From Marinobacter sp. (lineage in GTDB: Bacteria; Pseudomonadota; Gammaproteobacteria; Pseudomonadales; Oleiphilaceae): DNA of 64,000 nucleotides. Every line of letters starts with the position of its first letter. The first letter of the stretch is position 1. Shown here in pieces: positions 29,901 through 39,407 of the stretch. Below the pieces are notes generated by a model that did no database searches, was not told the DNA's origin, and was given only the letters and a program-made list of their open reading frames with translations. The stretch covers positions 1 to 64,000 of the forward strand of contig JAGPVT010000145.1 in NCBI GenBank assembly GCA_018066865.1, in the 5' to 3' direction. The translations under genes were made by a program, and so were the position numbers.

Positions 29901-30595
29901 CCGTTGAGTGGGCGTTGCGGGCGGTTGCGCTCAAGCCATTGAATAAAGTGTCCCCAAAGCCGCTGCTCTATCTCCCCGGTAGCGCTGTTATTTTGAATGG
30001 AGCTTCGATTCTGGTTCTGGCTCAGCAGTTCGCCATCGGGATCGATCAGTACTCCGTTATCGCCAATCCACCAATCGAACCCGAACGGATTACGATCCGC
30101 AAGATTATTACGGGTTACGTTGGTCAGGGTATAAGTCTGCCCGGAACGCTGGATAAGGCTGGATTTACCCGCCCCCTCCAGGCCCATCAGCAGATACCAG
30201 GGCAAGCGATAAACACCGCGGCGGCCAGGCAGGTTGTTCTTCAGGGCCCCGAGCTGACGATCCAGCAACCGCTGCTGCCGGCGCTCCATGGGCAGAATCG
30301 GATCTTCCTGCTCTTGCTGCTCCTCGGCTTTGGCCGCATTAACCTTACCCAAACGGCGAGCCAGCACCGTGCCCCATATCATGGCGACCAGCAACACAGC
30401 ACCCAGAGTAACCAGTGCCCGCATCTGCCAGGCCGCCAGCGGGAACTCTCCGTGCAGTTCCCAATGTGGCCCGAGCCACCAGGTGGCCACCAACAGCGCG
30501 ATCAGGCCAAGCGCCAGCGCAACCGGTGCCGCGTTTCGAATGTAGGGCAGAAGCCAGCGAACAATGAGTAAAGCTTTTCTCCACATGGTGTCCAT
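26948..30595 (-). CDS. tssM: Type VI secretion membrane subunit TssM (IcmF)
   Basis: 1215 aa, Walker A GLEGAGKSSLIQRSG, N-terminal TMs, IcmF-like architecture. Confidence 0.95.
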   Translation of the reverse strand: MDTMWRKALLIVRWLLPYIRNAAPVALALGLIALLVATWWLGPHWELHGEFPLAAWQMRALVTLGAVLLVAMIWGTVLARRLGKVNAAKAEEQQEQEDPILPMERRQQRLLDRQLGALKNNLPGRRGVYRLPWYLLMGLEGAGKSSLIQRSGQTYTLTNVTRNNLADRNPFGFDWWIGDNGVLIDPDGELLSQNQNRSSIQNNSATGEIEQRLWGHFIQWLERNRPQRPLNGVMLAIDLAQLSTASEEHREAHAILLRTRLRELMEQIGSRLPVYVAFTKMDLLYGFGAFVRTLSKQEKEQALGFTFRLEGQLDNDEWLNEFSERFSEMVARLNARLPDILASTREAEDRAAAYSFTRQLAGMKLALESFLTCLLSADAFSTPALVRGAYFTSVVQEGVPEDAFVSAAANHYQVSGPIQPAQRTGQSASLFAQSLFPEIIYPEAGLAGDNRRVVRSRQRRVAIAAVIAVCAGAGITGGWQHYFIKNAQAAASVETRVNRFIDNWQPVGYEPDTTGRNLLEPLDQLRQATLAFGDHRKQWPLVSEMGLYRGHKVGPEVEASYLDMLAYQYLPALMFGVMGEMSRAPDDSPERLEHLRVLRMLYDASGRRNDIVSTYMSEYWQRAFPGRRDVQQRLMAHLDYAMTYTDLAEQAQNGDVTADMALAPFKSSVQWSQHELGRMSTPDRVYRDLEIEAGREFSQPNDLARTSGPAFSNVFVRVDQYGEPVGDWSEEPLGDPSGQPLESAQDPLVIPALLTRDGLEKWFLRKSGTVTELALVDAWVLGRRDNVDFSKADEAELQASLQNLYAEHYANAWRIALSRVDIQQFDDLNHGVRVLESLTGGHEPLAQFLGQVRRNTQLIPSADGDAAMARELLEQSAHFRMLQNIERQFTDLNQLSRKNGDHPSGLEQIMLVVSDLHEYMRNIQEAPDKGKAALNAARTRMGLQGADPIFTLQRMAGHQPEPLNRLLNRLATESWRVLLDQAVAQLEREWFREVYQPFQQNLARHYPFNAGAGRDVALQDFERFFAPSGVLDTFYKDNLKLFLEDHPEQVGDARRAGLVRRDVLASLGNADKIRSAYFTRSGTLDVEFALEPLNLSSNKRRSVVNLDGQLVEFSHGPRQSIPLVWPNTLRDAVESRITLVPVQVNRSPRSLSENGPWALFRLLDKADITGVSSSAVDVRFQVDDGEMRYRLHAASNINPFTQQLLSGYQIPRSLY

Positions 30596-30642
30596 TCCTG
30601 CTGTTTGTCCGTCATTAAATAGCGAGTATCTCGACTCGACCC

Positions 30643-32100
30643 TCAGGCCAGTCGTTCAAGTTGTTTCAGTAGAGCCGGTTCCCAGTCTTCAATAACCAGG
30701 CTCCCTATCTGCTGTTGCAGATCCTGGATCTGCCGGGAGGCCAGAGTGACCAAGCCGCTTTCTTTCATCAGCCGCGCCGATGCCAGGCGCCAGTAGAACT
30801 GTTCCCGCGGCTCCCGGGCTCCCGCCAAACCGTCTTCCAGTAGCTGCAATGCCGGCACCAGATCTTTCTCGGCCATTAGCTCCAGCGCCCTGCCATAGTC
30901 CTGTTCCCATGGGCTGGCGCTGCCGCCAGACTGTCCGGATGTGGGTGCAGGCGCAGACCAAAGCCATTCCTGAGCTTCCGGAGACAAAAACGGGGTGCCA
31001 TCGTTAAACGTCAGCTCCGACAGTTGCGGCAGCCTTTCCACAAACTCGTCAACAGCTGCTCGAATGGCCTCTGCGCAGGCGCCACACCCTAAAGCGGAGG
31101 CTACACTGGCACTGAGGCAGTGGCCCTCAAGCCAGAACGGGCTTACCGACAGGCTTTGCTCTATACGCTGCCAAAGTGCCTGATCTGGCGACTTTTCAAG
31201 GGCTTCGCGGTATTCCGCGACGCGATCCGCACTCACCGCCGCCAGGTCGGAACGCTTGCCATCCCGGGTTGGTGGCGCCGATGTAATGCTCTGCCAGATG
31301 GCGTAACGGCGAACCTGGTAGCCCAAAGGCCGCTCCGGCTCGGTTCCGGTCAGCATGTCCGCCACTTTCAACAAACTCTGGCGGGTGGCCCGCTCGTTAC
31401 TCGGGTCCAGTGTCAGGGCGCCGAGCGTCGGGCTGGCCAACATTGTCGACGGCGCTGCACCAGCCTTGGCGCTATCACCTGCCGCTGCTGACGGGCTTGA
31501 AGAGGGGGGCTCTGCGCTTTTTTCAGCATGGGTGCCGATATCCCGGGTTTGAGGCAACTGTTCAACGGCACGCCTGAGATCTACTAAAGCGTCGTCGGGC
31601 AGCTCTCGTTGTTGCGCCTGCGCCTGGAGTTTAGTCAGTACCTCAAGGCAAAAGCTGCGGCCATCTCCCACACTGGCATCAAAGGAGTTTCCGGCCACGC
31701 CCTTGCAGGCGCGTTGCAGCATCTGGGTGAACATCATTTTCCGTGCTCGCTTACCTTGATCTCCCGGGTAAGGCCAGCCTTCATCCCACCAGTTTTCCAG
31801 CACGCGCTGGAGCAAATACAGCGAAAGCGCAAAACGCTCTCCGTCGCCACCCCGTTGCAACGCAATCAGGAGGAAGCCGAGAACTTTGAGATCCTTGCTG
31901 CGGGCAGACAGAATTTTCAGGGATTCGCTCTCAACCTTGCCCCAGTCAATGTCAGTATGGGCAAGAGAGCCGATTTTCATGATTTCGTCTTCAAGGATCA
32001 CGAGAGCTGCATCTTCTCCCAGCCCGCGACCTGCAGGCGACTCGCCTTCCAACGGCCTGACCACCTGTTCAATGTAGGGATGCTGTTCTATAACCTGCAT
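30643..32100 (-). CDS. tssA: Type VI secretion protein TssA (ImpA-like N-terminus)
   Basis: N-terminal ESPAGRGLGEDAALVILEDE and IDWGKVESESLKILSARSKDLKVLGFLLIALQRGGD. Confidence 0.92.
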   Translation of the reverse strand: MQVIEQHPYIEQVVRPLEGESPAGRGLGEDAALVILEDEIMKIGSLAHTDIDWGKVESESLKILSARSKDLKVLGFLLIALQRGGDGERFALSLYLLQRVLENWWDEGWPYPGDQGKRARKMMFTQMLQRACKGVAGNSFDASVGDGRSFCLEVLTKLQAQAQQRELPDDALVDLRRAVEQLPQTRDIGTHAEKSAEPPSSSPSAAAGDSAKAGAAPSTMLASPTLGALTLDPSNERATRQSLLKVADMLTGTEPERPLGYQVRRYAIWQSITSAPPTRDGKRSDLAAVSADRVAEYREALEKSPDQALWQRIEQSLSVSPFWLEGHCLSASVASALGCGACAEAIRAAVDEFVERLPQLSELTFNDGTPFLSPEAQEWLWSAPAPTSGQSGGSASPWEQDYGRALELMAEKDLVPALQLLEDGLAGAREPREQFYWRLASARLMKESGLVTLASRQIQDLQQQIGSLVIEDWEPALLKQLERLA

Positions 32101-32145
32101 ATCCGTTTATCCTCGCGTCCTTACGTTTGCGCTTTCGCGGCCAAG

Positions 32146-32844
32146 CTACCAGCCGCAGCTCTCGCGAAGAGGACGAATGGCATTCTCAAAGTCCGTCAAG
32201 TCGAACAACAGGCCGTCGATACGACTGTTTTCCGAGTAAACGCGAATGTCTGTTTTCGACCCTATTTGCTTAACTTTCCGAATAGCGGGTAGACCGCGCC
32301 CGATGCTGAGCACGTAGCCGTTATCGCGCACTCTCCAGGCGCTTTGGCCCATCCGTTGTGTGGCTCCAAGCTCAAGGTTTACCCGTTCTGCATCCAGTGG
32401 TTGTGGCAACATAAGGGTAAGCTCGGTGATGTTGTTTTGGCACTGCAGGACAAGCAAAGGCCGGGGTGGCTGCGCACCCAACGCCGGCACTGTGACCAGC
32501 AGACCAGCGGCCTGCCCGGTGTTGCGGTAACCGACACCACCGGCTGCGGGGTCTGCCTCAGCCTGTGCATAAGCCTCACGCCAGCGCGTGGAGCGCTTTA
32601 TATTGCGAAGGCCGTCATCTGGCTCTTTGCCCGCTTCGGGCTCTGCGAGAGGCGTACCAAATACCTCGTCAAAACATGCCAGCCTCTCCAGACGCTGGGT
32701 TTCGCCGGTGCACCTGCGAGCCTCTTCCAACACTCCAGCCTGCGCCTGCGCGCTTATGGCCCCAAGGGTCAGAACACCCAAAAAAAGAACACCGAGACAG
32801 GGCGCCCTCACGTAGGAAAGAGTTAGGATTTTCCGGTTCTTCAT
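32146..32844 (-). CDS. tagO: Type VI secretion-associated protein TagO/VasI
   Basis: Signal peptide, C..CFDEVFGTP pattern, position in T6SS operon. Confidence 0.82.
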   Translation of the reverse strand: MKNRKILTLSYVRAPCLGVLFLGVLTLGAISAQAQAGVLEEARRCTGETQRLERLACFDEVFGTPLAEPEAGKEPDDGLRNIKRSTRWREAYAQAEADPAAGGVGYRNTGQAAGLLVTVPALGAQPPRPLLVLQCQNNITELTLMLPQPLDAERVNLELGATQRMGQSAWRVRDNGYVLSIGRGLPAIRKVKQIGSKTDIRVYSENSRIDGLLFDLTDFENAIRPLRESCGW

Positions 32845-34421
32845 GCTTCGATTACCCGATACTTCAAACACTTGTGGGCGAGCGTGCGCTTCGGCAGGCC
32901 AAGGCTCTCCGCCGCCTGAGCACGGTTGCCGCCATATTGCCGCAGACGGTCGCGAATAATCTCAGCTTCAAACGCCTGGGCTGCGGCTTTGAGGTCGCGG
33001 ATATCATCTACACCGGGCACTGCGGCAATCTCTGAACTGTGCACCCCACCGCTACAAGGTTCCGTGCTGCAAGGCTCTGCGAGCAGGTCAGTGAGCCTGA
33101 GCACTTCCGGCTGAATGTCGTCCCCGGCAGGGGTTTGCAAACACGCCAGCTCGATAATGTTGCGCAGCTCCCGGGCATTGCCCGGAAAATCGTAAGTTTT
33201 GAGGGCGCGCAGTGCGTGGCTGCTGATGCCCAAAGGGCCGGCGCCTTCGCGCTCGGTGTACAGGCGAATAAAGTGACGGCTGAGGGCTTCAAGATCGTCC
33301 AGGCGTTCGCGCAGGGGCGTTATCTGCAACGGAAACTGGCTCAGGCGATAGAACAGATCCCGGCGGAAGCTGCCGTCTTCAATGCTCTGGCGCAGGGGCT
33401 GGTGGGTAGCCGCTACCAGCCGGAAGTCGGAGTGCTGTTCCTTTTGTGCGCCAAGGGGCCGGAACTGGCGGCTTTCCAGGACGCGCAAGAGTTTCGATTG
33501 CAGCGCCACGGGCATGTCGCCGATTTCGTCCAGAAAGAGTGTGCCGCCACTGGCTTGAGCAAGAAGTCCTTCCTTTGCCTGATCAGCCCCGGAAAAGGCG
33601 CCTTTGGTATGGCCGAAGAGTTCACTCTCCAGCAGGCTGTCGGGGATGGCTGCGCAGTTGACCACGACCATGGGGCCGTTTGCGCGATCCGATAATTCGT
33701 GAATACCTCTGGCAACCACGTCTTTGCCGCAACCCGTCTCGCCCTGAACCAGCACCGACAACTGACTGCCGGCGGCACGAACAACCTGAGCGCGCAGGCT
33801 GGTCAAGGTTTCTGAGGGGCCGACGAGTGTCTGAGCGAGGTTTTCGCAGCGCTTGCGGACGGTTTCGGCATCGTGAAGGTTGTCCAAAGAGCGTTTGAGC
33901 AACCGGCGCTGCCAAACCTGATCACGGCTTTGCAGTTGCGCGATCCAATGGTGAGTGAGCAACTGAAGGAGGCCGCGATATAGGGGTTGGGTGGTTATGC
34001 CGCTCCAATCGGTCTGGTCGCGGCAGAGAACGAGTATGCCGAGGGTTCTGCCGTCGTCGCCCCGCAGGGGTTCGAGCCACAGGGAGTTGGGGCGATCGCT
34101 GGCTTCGATGAGGCTTTGGAAGCCTGGGTGATCGAGGCGGTAGCTGGCAGCCCGTGTGAGTTCGCGGGCTTTGCTGGTTTGTAGCAGGTGGGCGAAGGGG
34201 TGACTAAAGTCGCCACAGTCGAATTCACCGGGTTCGGGCAGGTCGCTGCTGTGCAGGGTGCGGCCACTGAGGTCGAGTTCGAGTGCCCAGCAGCGGGTAA
34301 GCCCGAAGGTGTTTTCCAGCTGTGTTGTGGCGGTTTTCAGCAAGTCCGGCAATGTTGTCTGGTGTGTCAGTGCGACTGCCAGTTCGATGCCGGTGTGCAG
34401 TTCCATCTGCATCCGTCCCAT
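32841..34421 (-). CDS. vasH: Sigma-54-dependent Fis-family regulator (VasH-like)
   Basis: GETGCGKDVVARGIHE, ELFGHTKGAFSGADQAKEG (GAFTGA-like), C-terminal Fis HTH; start 34421 preferred (GGGAAAG upstream), excluding the repeat-derived extension. Confidence 0.9.
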   Translation of the reverse strand: MGRMQMELHTGIELAVALTHQTTLPDLLKTATTQLENTFGLTRCWALELDLSGRTLHSSDLPEPGEFDCGDFSHPFAHLLQTSKARELTRAASYRLDHPGFQSLIEASDRPNSLWLEPLRGDDGRTLGILVLCRDQTDWSGITTQPLYRGLLQLLTHHWIAQLQSRDQVWQRRLLKRSLDNLHDAETVRKRCENLAQTLVGPSETLTSLRAQVVRAAGSQLSVLVQGETGCGKDVVARGIHELSDRANGPMVVVNCAAIPDSLLESELFGHTKGAFSGADQAKEGLLAQASGGTLFLDEIGDMPVALQSKLLRVLESRQFRPLGAQKEQHSDFRLVAATHQPLRQSIEDGSFRRDLFYRLSQFPLQITPLRERLDDLEALSRHFIRLYTEREGAGPLGISSHALRALKTYDFPGNARELRNIIELACLQTPAGDDIQPEVLRLTDLLAEPCSTEPCSGGVHSSEIAAVPGVDDIRDLKAAAQAFEAEIIRDRLRQYGGNRAQAAESLGLPKRTLAHKCLKYRVIEA

Positions 34422-34467
34422 TTTTTCTTTCCCAGTATTGTTAAAACGGAGATTGCCATCCGCGCAC

Positions 34468-34566
34468 CCTGCGGGGCGGCTTTCCATAACACGCTGTGAA
34501 TACATCCCTGTACGCTCCGCTCCGCCATCCATGGCTCCGCAGGGTTTTGGAAAGCCGCCCCGCAGG
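34468..34566. repeat. Palindromic intergenic element: perfect 18-bp inverted repeat (CCTGCGGGGCGGCTTTCC / GGAAAGCCGCCCCGCAGG) flanking a conserved core
   Basis: Arms at 34468-34485 and 34549-34566 read directly; core AACACGCTGTGAATACATCCCTGTACGCTC resembles the element near 8255-8287. Confidence 0.85.
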
Positions 34567-34588
34567 CTACGCTAGGTTTCAGTTACTC

Positions 34589-37231
34589 TCAGACCACAAT
34601 GCCCGAAAACCTGTTTTCAGAAACGCCCAACGTTACCTTTGTAACCGGTTCTTTTGCGGCCAGTTTCTCCAGCAACGCCAGCGATACCGGTGGAAGCAGC
34701 TCACCCTCAATGATCGACTCCAGCATCCTCGCGCCGTTTTCACTTCTTGTTGCACGGCTTCGGATGGCTTCTATCAAGCCGTCTTCCATGACCACATCTG
34801 TTTGGTAACGGTTGCGGATTTGCTGCACCAGACGTTCCAGTTTGTCACCGACGATGCGGTTAAGGATGTTTTCACCCAGCGGCAGGTATGGCACGACTTC
34901 CATTCGCGCCAGCAGAGCTGGTTTGAAGAAGCCGGCCAGTTCGGGGTACAGGGCCTCTTCGATGTTTTCCGGTTGCTCGGCATGGTTGACGATGGTCTGG
35001 TAGCCGAGGTTGGAGGTGAGGAAGAAGACGATGTTTTTGCAGTCGATCAGGCGCCCTTCGCCGTCTGCCAGTTCGCCTTTGTCGAAGGCCTGGTAGAAGA
35101 GGTTCAGGACTTCCGGGTGGGCTTTATCTACTTCGTCCAGTAGCACTACTGAGTAGGGTTTCTGGCGGATGGCTTCGGTGAGAATGCCGCCTTCGCCATA
35201 GCCGACGTAGCCAGGTGGTGAGCCGATGAGGCGGGAGACGGTGTGTTTTTCCTGGTACTCGGACATGTTGATAGTGGTGAGGAACTGGCGGCCGCCGTAG
35301 AGCAGTTCTGCGAGTTGCACAACGGTTTCGGTTTTACCAACACCACTGGGGCCGACCAGAAGGAATGCCCCCATGGGGCGGCCGGGGCGGCGAAGGTCTG
35401 CGCGGGCGGTGAGCAGGTGCTGGTGCAGGCAGTCGATGGCGGTGTCCTGGCCTTTGATGTGGGCTCGCAGGTATGCCGGCAAGTGGGTGATTTTTTCCAG
35501 TTCGTCGGTGGTCATGCTGTTCACGGGGATACCCGTCCAATCGGCGATGACTTCTGCAATCTGCCGGGCGTCTACCCGGGCGTGCACCAGAGGCTCGTCA
35601 GCCTGAAGTTCAGCGAGTTCCTGTTCGAGGGCGGCCGCTTCGTTTTGCAGGCTTGGGTGTTGCTCAAGGCCAATCTGTTCTGGCGAGGTTTTGTCTTGTG
35701 CAATGGCTTCCTGAACTCCCGCAGGGTTGAGCAGCTGTTCCCGGATTTCCACCAGGCGAGCAACCATTTCGCTCTGGGTGTTCCAGCTTTTTTCCAGTTC
35801 TGCTGCCTGCTCGTTCAGTTCGCCGATGCGTTGTTCCAACTTGGCTTCGCGGGCGGTATCTACGTTCTGGCCAAGGGTGTGCTCGCGTTTCAGCAGTTCC
35901 TGCTCCATGGATAACTGGTGCTGTTCGCTGCGCACATGGCTGAGTTTGCGGGGTGGCGTGCTCAGGTTGAGACTGACGCGGGCACATGCTGTGTCCAGTA
36001 CGTCTATGGCTTTGTCCGGTAGCTGTCGGCCTGCCAGGTAGCGGGCGGACATTTCGGAGGCGGCTTTCAATGCACTGTCGGCGATGAGCACCTGGTGGGC
36101 TTTTTCATACACGGTGCGCAGACCACGGAGAATGTGTACGGCCTGTGCGGGGCTGGGCTCATCCAGTGTCACTGGCTGGAAACGGCGACTGAGCGCAGGG
36201 TCTTTTTCGAAGTACTTTTTGTACTCACGCCAAGTTGTGGCAGCGATGGTGCGCAGTTCGCCACGAGCCAGTGCGGGCTTGAGCAGGTTGGCGGCGTCGG
36301 AGCCGCCTTCGCTGTTGCCAGCGCCGATCAGGGTATGGGCTTCGTCGATAAACAGAATAATGGGTGTAGCTGAGGCTTTCACCGCTTCGATGACGCCTTT
36401 CAGGCGCTTTTCGAACTCGCCTTTTACCGAGGCTCCTGCCTGCAGTGCGCCCATATCGAGCGCCCAAAGCTCTACCTTTTGCAGGCGTTCAGGGACTTCG
36501 GCGTTAACGATGCGCAGGGCCAGGCCCTCCACAAGGGCGCTTTTGCCCACACCGGCATCCCCTACCACGATGGGGTTGTTCTTGCGCCGGCGGCAAAGGA
36601 TATCAATCATCTGGTCGATTTCGGCATCGCGACACACCACCGGGTCCAGCTTTCCGGCACGGGCCAGCGCGGTGAAATCGGTTGCGTAGCGCTTGAGCGG
36701 GTCCATATCCGCCTCGGCCCGGGGGGCACCTGCTTCGCCCTGTGCCATGTCCGGGCGCTCGACGGAGCCTACGGTCATTGTGTCAAACTGACGGCGCAAT
36801 TGTTCACGGTTAATATCCCGGAGTTGCTGGCTAACCTGTGGCATTAGGTAGCGATCGGCGTTCATCAACAAGGCCAGGAATACAGCACCAGAGCGCAAAT
36901 CCCGATGCCCCAGCTCGGTGGTGGCCAGCAGCCAGGCGTCCTGCAACAGGTCGATCAGCAGCGGAGAAAAAGATGGATACGGCTCTGCGGTCTGCAGTTC
37001 GCCATTCAGGCTTTCACCGACAATTGGCTGAAATTCCTGATGGTTAATTCCGGCCTGCTCCAGAATCTGGCGCACATCGGAAAACGGGGTTTCCAGTAAT
37101 TTGAACAACAGGTGAGCCGAGGTGATTTCTGCTCCCTGGCGGCTGATGCAAAGGGCCGCAGAGGCTTCCAGCCCATTGCGGCAAATGTCGTTGAGGCGCC
37201 CGATAAGCGCCGGCAGTTCTACCCGAATCAC
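34589..37231 (-). CDS. tssH: Type VI secretion ATPase TssH/ClpV
   Basis: Two AAA+ modules (VVGDAGVGKSALVEGLAL; LVGPSGVGKTETVVQLAE); GTG start VIRVELPALIG at 37231 with AAGGA upstream. Confidence 0.95.
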   Translation of the reverse strand: MIRVELPALIGRLNDICRNGLEASAALCISRQGAEITSAHLLFKLLETPFSDVRQILEQAGINHQEFQPIVGESLNGELQTAEPYPSFSPLLIDLLQDAWLLATTELGHRDLRSGAVFLALLMNADRYLMPQVSQQLRDINREQLRRQFDTMTVGSVERPDMAQGEAGAPRAEADMDPLKRYATDFTALARAGKLDPVVCRDAEIDQMIDILCRRRKNNPIVVGDAGVGKSALVEGLALRIVNAEVPERLQKVELWALDMGALQAGASVKGEFEKRLKGVIEAVKASATPIILFIDEAHTLIGAGNSEGGSDAANLLKPALARGELRTIAATTWREYKKYFEKDPALSRRFQPVTLDEPSPAQAVHILRGLRTVYEKAHQVLIADSALKAASEMSARYLAGRQLPDKAIDVLDTACARVSLNLSTPPRKLSHVRSEQHQLSMEQELLKREHTLGQNVDTAREAKLEQRIGELNEQAAELEKSWNTQSEMVARLVEIREQLLNPAGVQEAIAQDKTSPEQIGLEQHPSLQNEAAALEQELAELQADEPLVHARVDARQIAEVIADWTGIPVNSMTTDELEKITHLPAYLRAHIKGQDTAIDCLHQHLLTARADLRRPGRPMGAFLLVGPSGVGKTETVVQLAELLYGGRQFLTTINMSEYQEKHTVSRLIGSPPGYVGYGEGGILTEAIRQKPYSVVLLDEVDKAHPEVLNLFYQAFDKGELADGEGRLIDCKNIVFFLTSNLGYQTIVNHAEQPENIEEALYPELAGFFKPALLARMEVVPYLPLGENILNRIVGDKLERLVQQIRNRYQTDVVMEDGLIEAIRSRATRSENGARMLESIIEGELLPPVSLALLEKLAAKEPVTKVTLGVSENRFSGIVV

Positions 37232-37241
37232 AGTGATATCC

Positions 37242-38069
37242 TTATTTCGGTAGTTGTTCCAATACGCTGAGCACATCCCTGATGCGTTCTTCCAGCGCTA
37301 TGTTGTAAAGGCTATAAATTCCCACCATGGCCGCAGCGAACAACCCGGCAATCCCCCATAGGGGCAGACCACTTCGCAGCCGGTTGCGGGCCGGTGTTAC
37401 GTTGATCTGGGCGTCTGCCAGAGGCTCGAGAGCAGAGCCTTCTCTGAACGATTGAAGCTGCTCGTGAAGCCCTCGCAGAATCTGCTCATACTCATCACGG
37501 CCGTTTTCCATTACCTTGTACCGGCCTTCAAAACCCAGACAAAGGCACAGGTATATAAACCCCAGCATGTCCTTGTAGCGCGCGGGCTCCTGTTCCATGC
37601 GCGAGAGAATGGCGAACACTTTCTCCCCACCCCAGGTTTCATTGTGAAAGCGCGACAGCAATGAGTGTTGTGACCAGACGCTATGGGCGCCCCAGTCCGT
37701 ACCCAGCACCGCTTCATCTATGAAGGCGCAAAGCACATAACGGTAAGCCACTACCGTAGGGCGTTCGTACCCCTGCTCGGTCAGCTCGCGATCTATGGCC
37801 GCCACCTCGTCCACCACCTGCTGGTAGAGGCTCTCAACTGCCCTGAAATCCGCCAGCCGGCGAATCCGAATGACCAGCCCCAGCAAGGGTGTGGCTGCAT
37901 CCGTCAGGCGGTTGTCTTCCAACCCTCTGAGCTGGAACTGGTCATTGCCAAAGTCGCTGCCGGAGACGCCGTTTTGCGGCTGCGCTTCAGCAAACAACAG
38001 GTCACTGAATGCACTGCCGCCGGAATGCCTGCTGCCATTGGGTAAATCCATTACCTGCGCATCTGTCAT
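37242..38069 (-). CDS. tssL: Type VI secretion protein TssL (DotU/IcmH)
   Basis: YVLCAFIDEAVLGTDWGAHSVWSQHSLLSRFHNETWGGEKVF; C-terminal TM. Confidence 0.95.
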   Translation of the reverse strand: MTDAQVMDLPNGSRHSGGSAFSDLLFAEAQPQNGVSGSDFGNDQFQLRGLEDNRLTDAATPLLGLVIRIRRLADFRAVESLYQQVVDEVAAIDRELTEQGYERPTVVAYRYVLCAFIDEAVLGTDWGAHSVWSQHSLLSRFHNETWGGEKVFAILSRMEQEPARYKDMLGFIYLCLCLGFEGRYKVMENGRDEYEQILRGLHEQLQSFREGSALEPLADAQINVTPARNRLRSGLPLWGIAGLFAAAMVGIYSLYNIALEERIRDVLSVLEQLPK

Positions 38070-38072
38070 GAT

Positions 38073-39407
38073 TTAGCTCCTGATCGCCCAGAACTGCATT
38101 TCCAAACCAGGGAAGCTGCCCGCCACGTGGAAGGCAAAACCGCTGGCGTTGTCCAGCATTTGCCAAGCCTGGCTTTGATCGTCCAGTCGGAAGTACACAA
38201 ACCCTGCGTGATAAGGCAACTGGCGCGGCGCCACCGGCAATGCAGACAAGGGAATACCCGGCAACTGCAGACTGATGAGGTCGCGAATTTTCTCAACGGA
38301 GGCCACTTTGCACTGCTGGGTGAACTGCTTGCGCAAATCGTCCAGCGGCATGTCGGCTTTGACCGCCAGAATGAACTCGGCGCCTTGAATCAGTTGGCCA
38401 TCCTGAACCGGGGCTACCGTCAGGCCGTACTGGCGCTGCTGCAGTTGAATAGCCAGAGCGCGAGGCTCCAGTACCGTACTGAGGGATTGCCGCAACACCT
38501 GCATCAGCGGGGTAAAACAGTCTTCCGGCAGGTCGTGATCGTAGGCCGGGTATTCCCGCGGCAGCCGGCCCTCGTCGGTAAAGGTCACCAGCTCGCCGCA
38601 AAGCTCCAACAAGGCCTCGAACAAACGCTCCGGGTGCAGCTGGCGCAAACGGGCCAAGTGCATGAACCTCGGGTGTGCGCGGTTGAGCAGCTGCAGCAGC
38701 ATGAAATCCGCCACGTCAGCAACACCACCCTGCCCTGGCGCGCCAACACGTTCTGCAACATTACGTGCACGTTCGCGCATCAAACCGGCCATTTCGCCGA
38801 CAAATCGCTGCAATCTCGGCGCCGACCGAACGCTGAGCATGGTCGCCATAAAGTTCGGGTCCATCACCAGGCTGCCATCCGGACGCTTCTCCAGAATCCG
38901 GCCAATGGCCAGCGCTGCGTAGGCGCTTCGGTCATCCCGCTCCAACATAAGGCGCGGCGCTACACGGGCCACGTCGATGGTGTGGGCATCGCCATCGATA
39001 GAGTGCAGATCCCGTATTTCTGTGCTCTGGGCCCGGAATCGTCCGGCCACCGGCGTATCCGGCCATTCCACTTCCGCCAGGCTGTCGCTACCCAGCGGCA
39101 AAGCCAGATACACAACCTGGTTAGCCACCGATGCATCGGCAATTTCCAGGGGCTCTGGCATCACATCGTCCTGAGGCAGATTGAAACGGGTGCCATCGGG
39201 AAACAAACCGCTGGCCCGCACCAGGCCGACGCGCCCGAAACTCAGATATTCCGCGTTCAGCTCCAGATCGCTGAAACCATACAGGTAGTCCGAAACCGCA
39301 AGAGATCGTTCATTGATCTGATGTTCCAGGTACCGCTGCTGCTGCTGAAAGTGCTGGGGCTTGATAAACAGACCATCTCTCCAGACCACTCGATTTGTAA
39401 CGGCCAT
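38073..39407 (-). CDS. tssK: Type VI secretion baseplate protein TssK
   Basis: VVWRDGLFIKPQHFQQQQRYLEHQI typical N-terminus. Confidence 0.95.
   Translation of the reverse strand: MAVTNRVVWRDGLFIKPQHFQQQQRYLEHQINERSLAVSDYLYGFSDLELNAEYLSFGRVGLVRASGLFPDGTRFNLPQDDVMPEPLEIADASVANQVVYLALPLGSDSLAEVEWPDTPVAGRFRAQSTEIRDLHSIDGDAHTIDVARVAPRLMLERDDRSAYAALAIGRILEKRPDGSLVMDPNFMATMLSVRSAPRLQRFVGEMAGLMRERARNVAERVGAPGQGGVADVADFMLLQLLNRAHPRFMHLARLRQLHPERLFEALLELCGELVTFTDEGRLPREYPAYDHDLPEDCFTPLMQVLRQSLSTVLEPRALAIQLQQRQYGLTVAPVQDGQLIQGAEFILAVKADMPLDDLRKQFTQQCKVASVEKIRDLISLQLPGIPLSALPVAPRQLPYHAGFVYFRLDDQSQAWQMLDNASGFAFHVAGSFPGLEMQFWAIRS

Noticed and set aside
34496-35143. 215-aa plus-strand ORF over tssH
   Set aside because: Begins in the palindromic repeat and then runs antisense to tssH; spurious.
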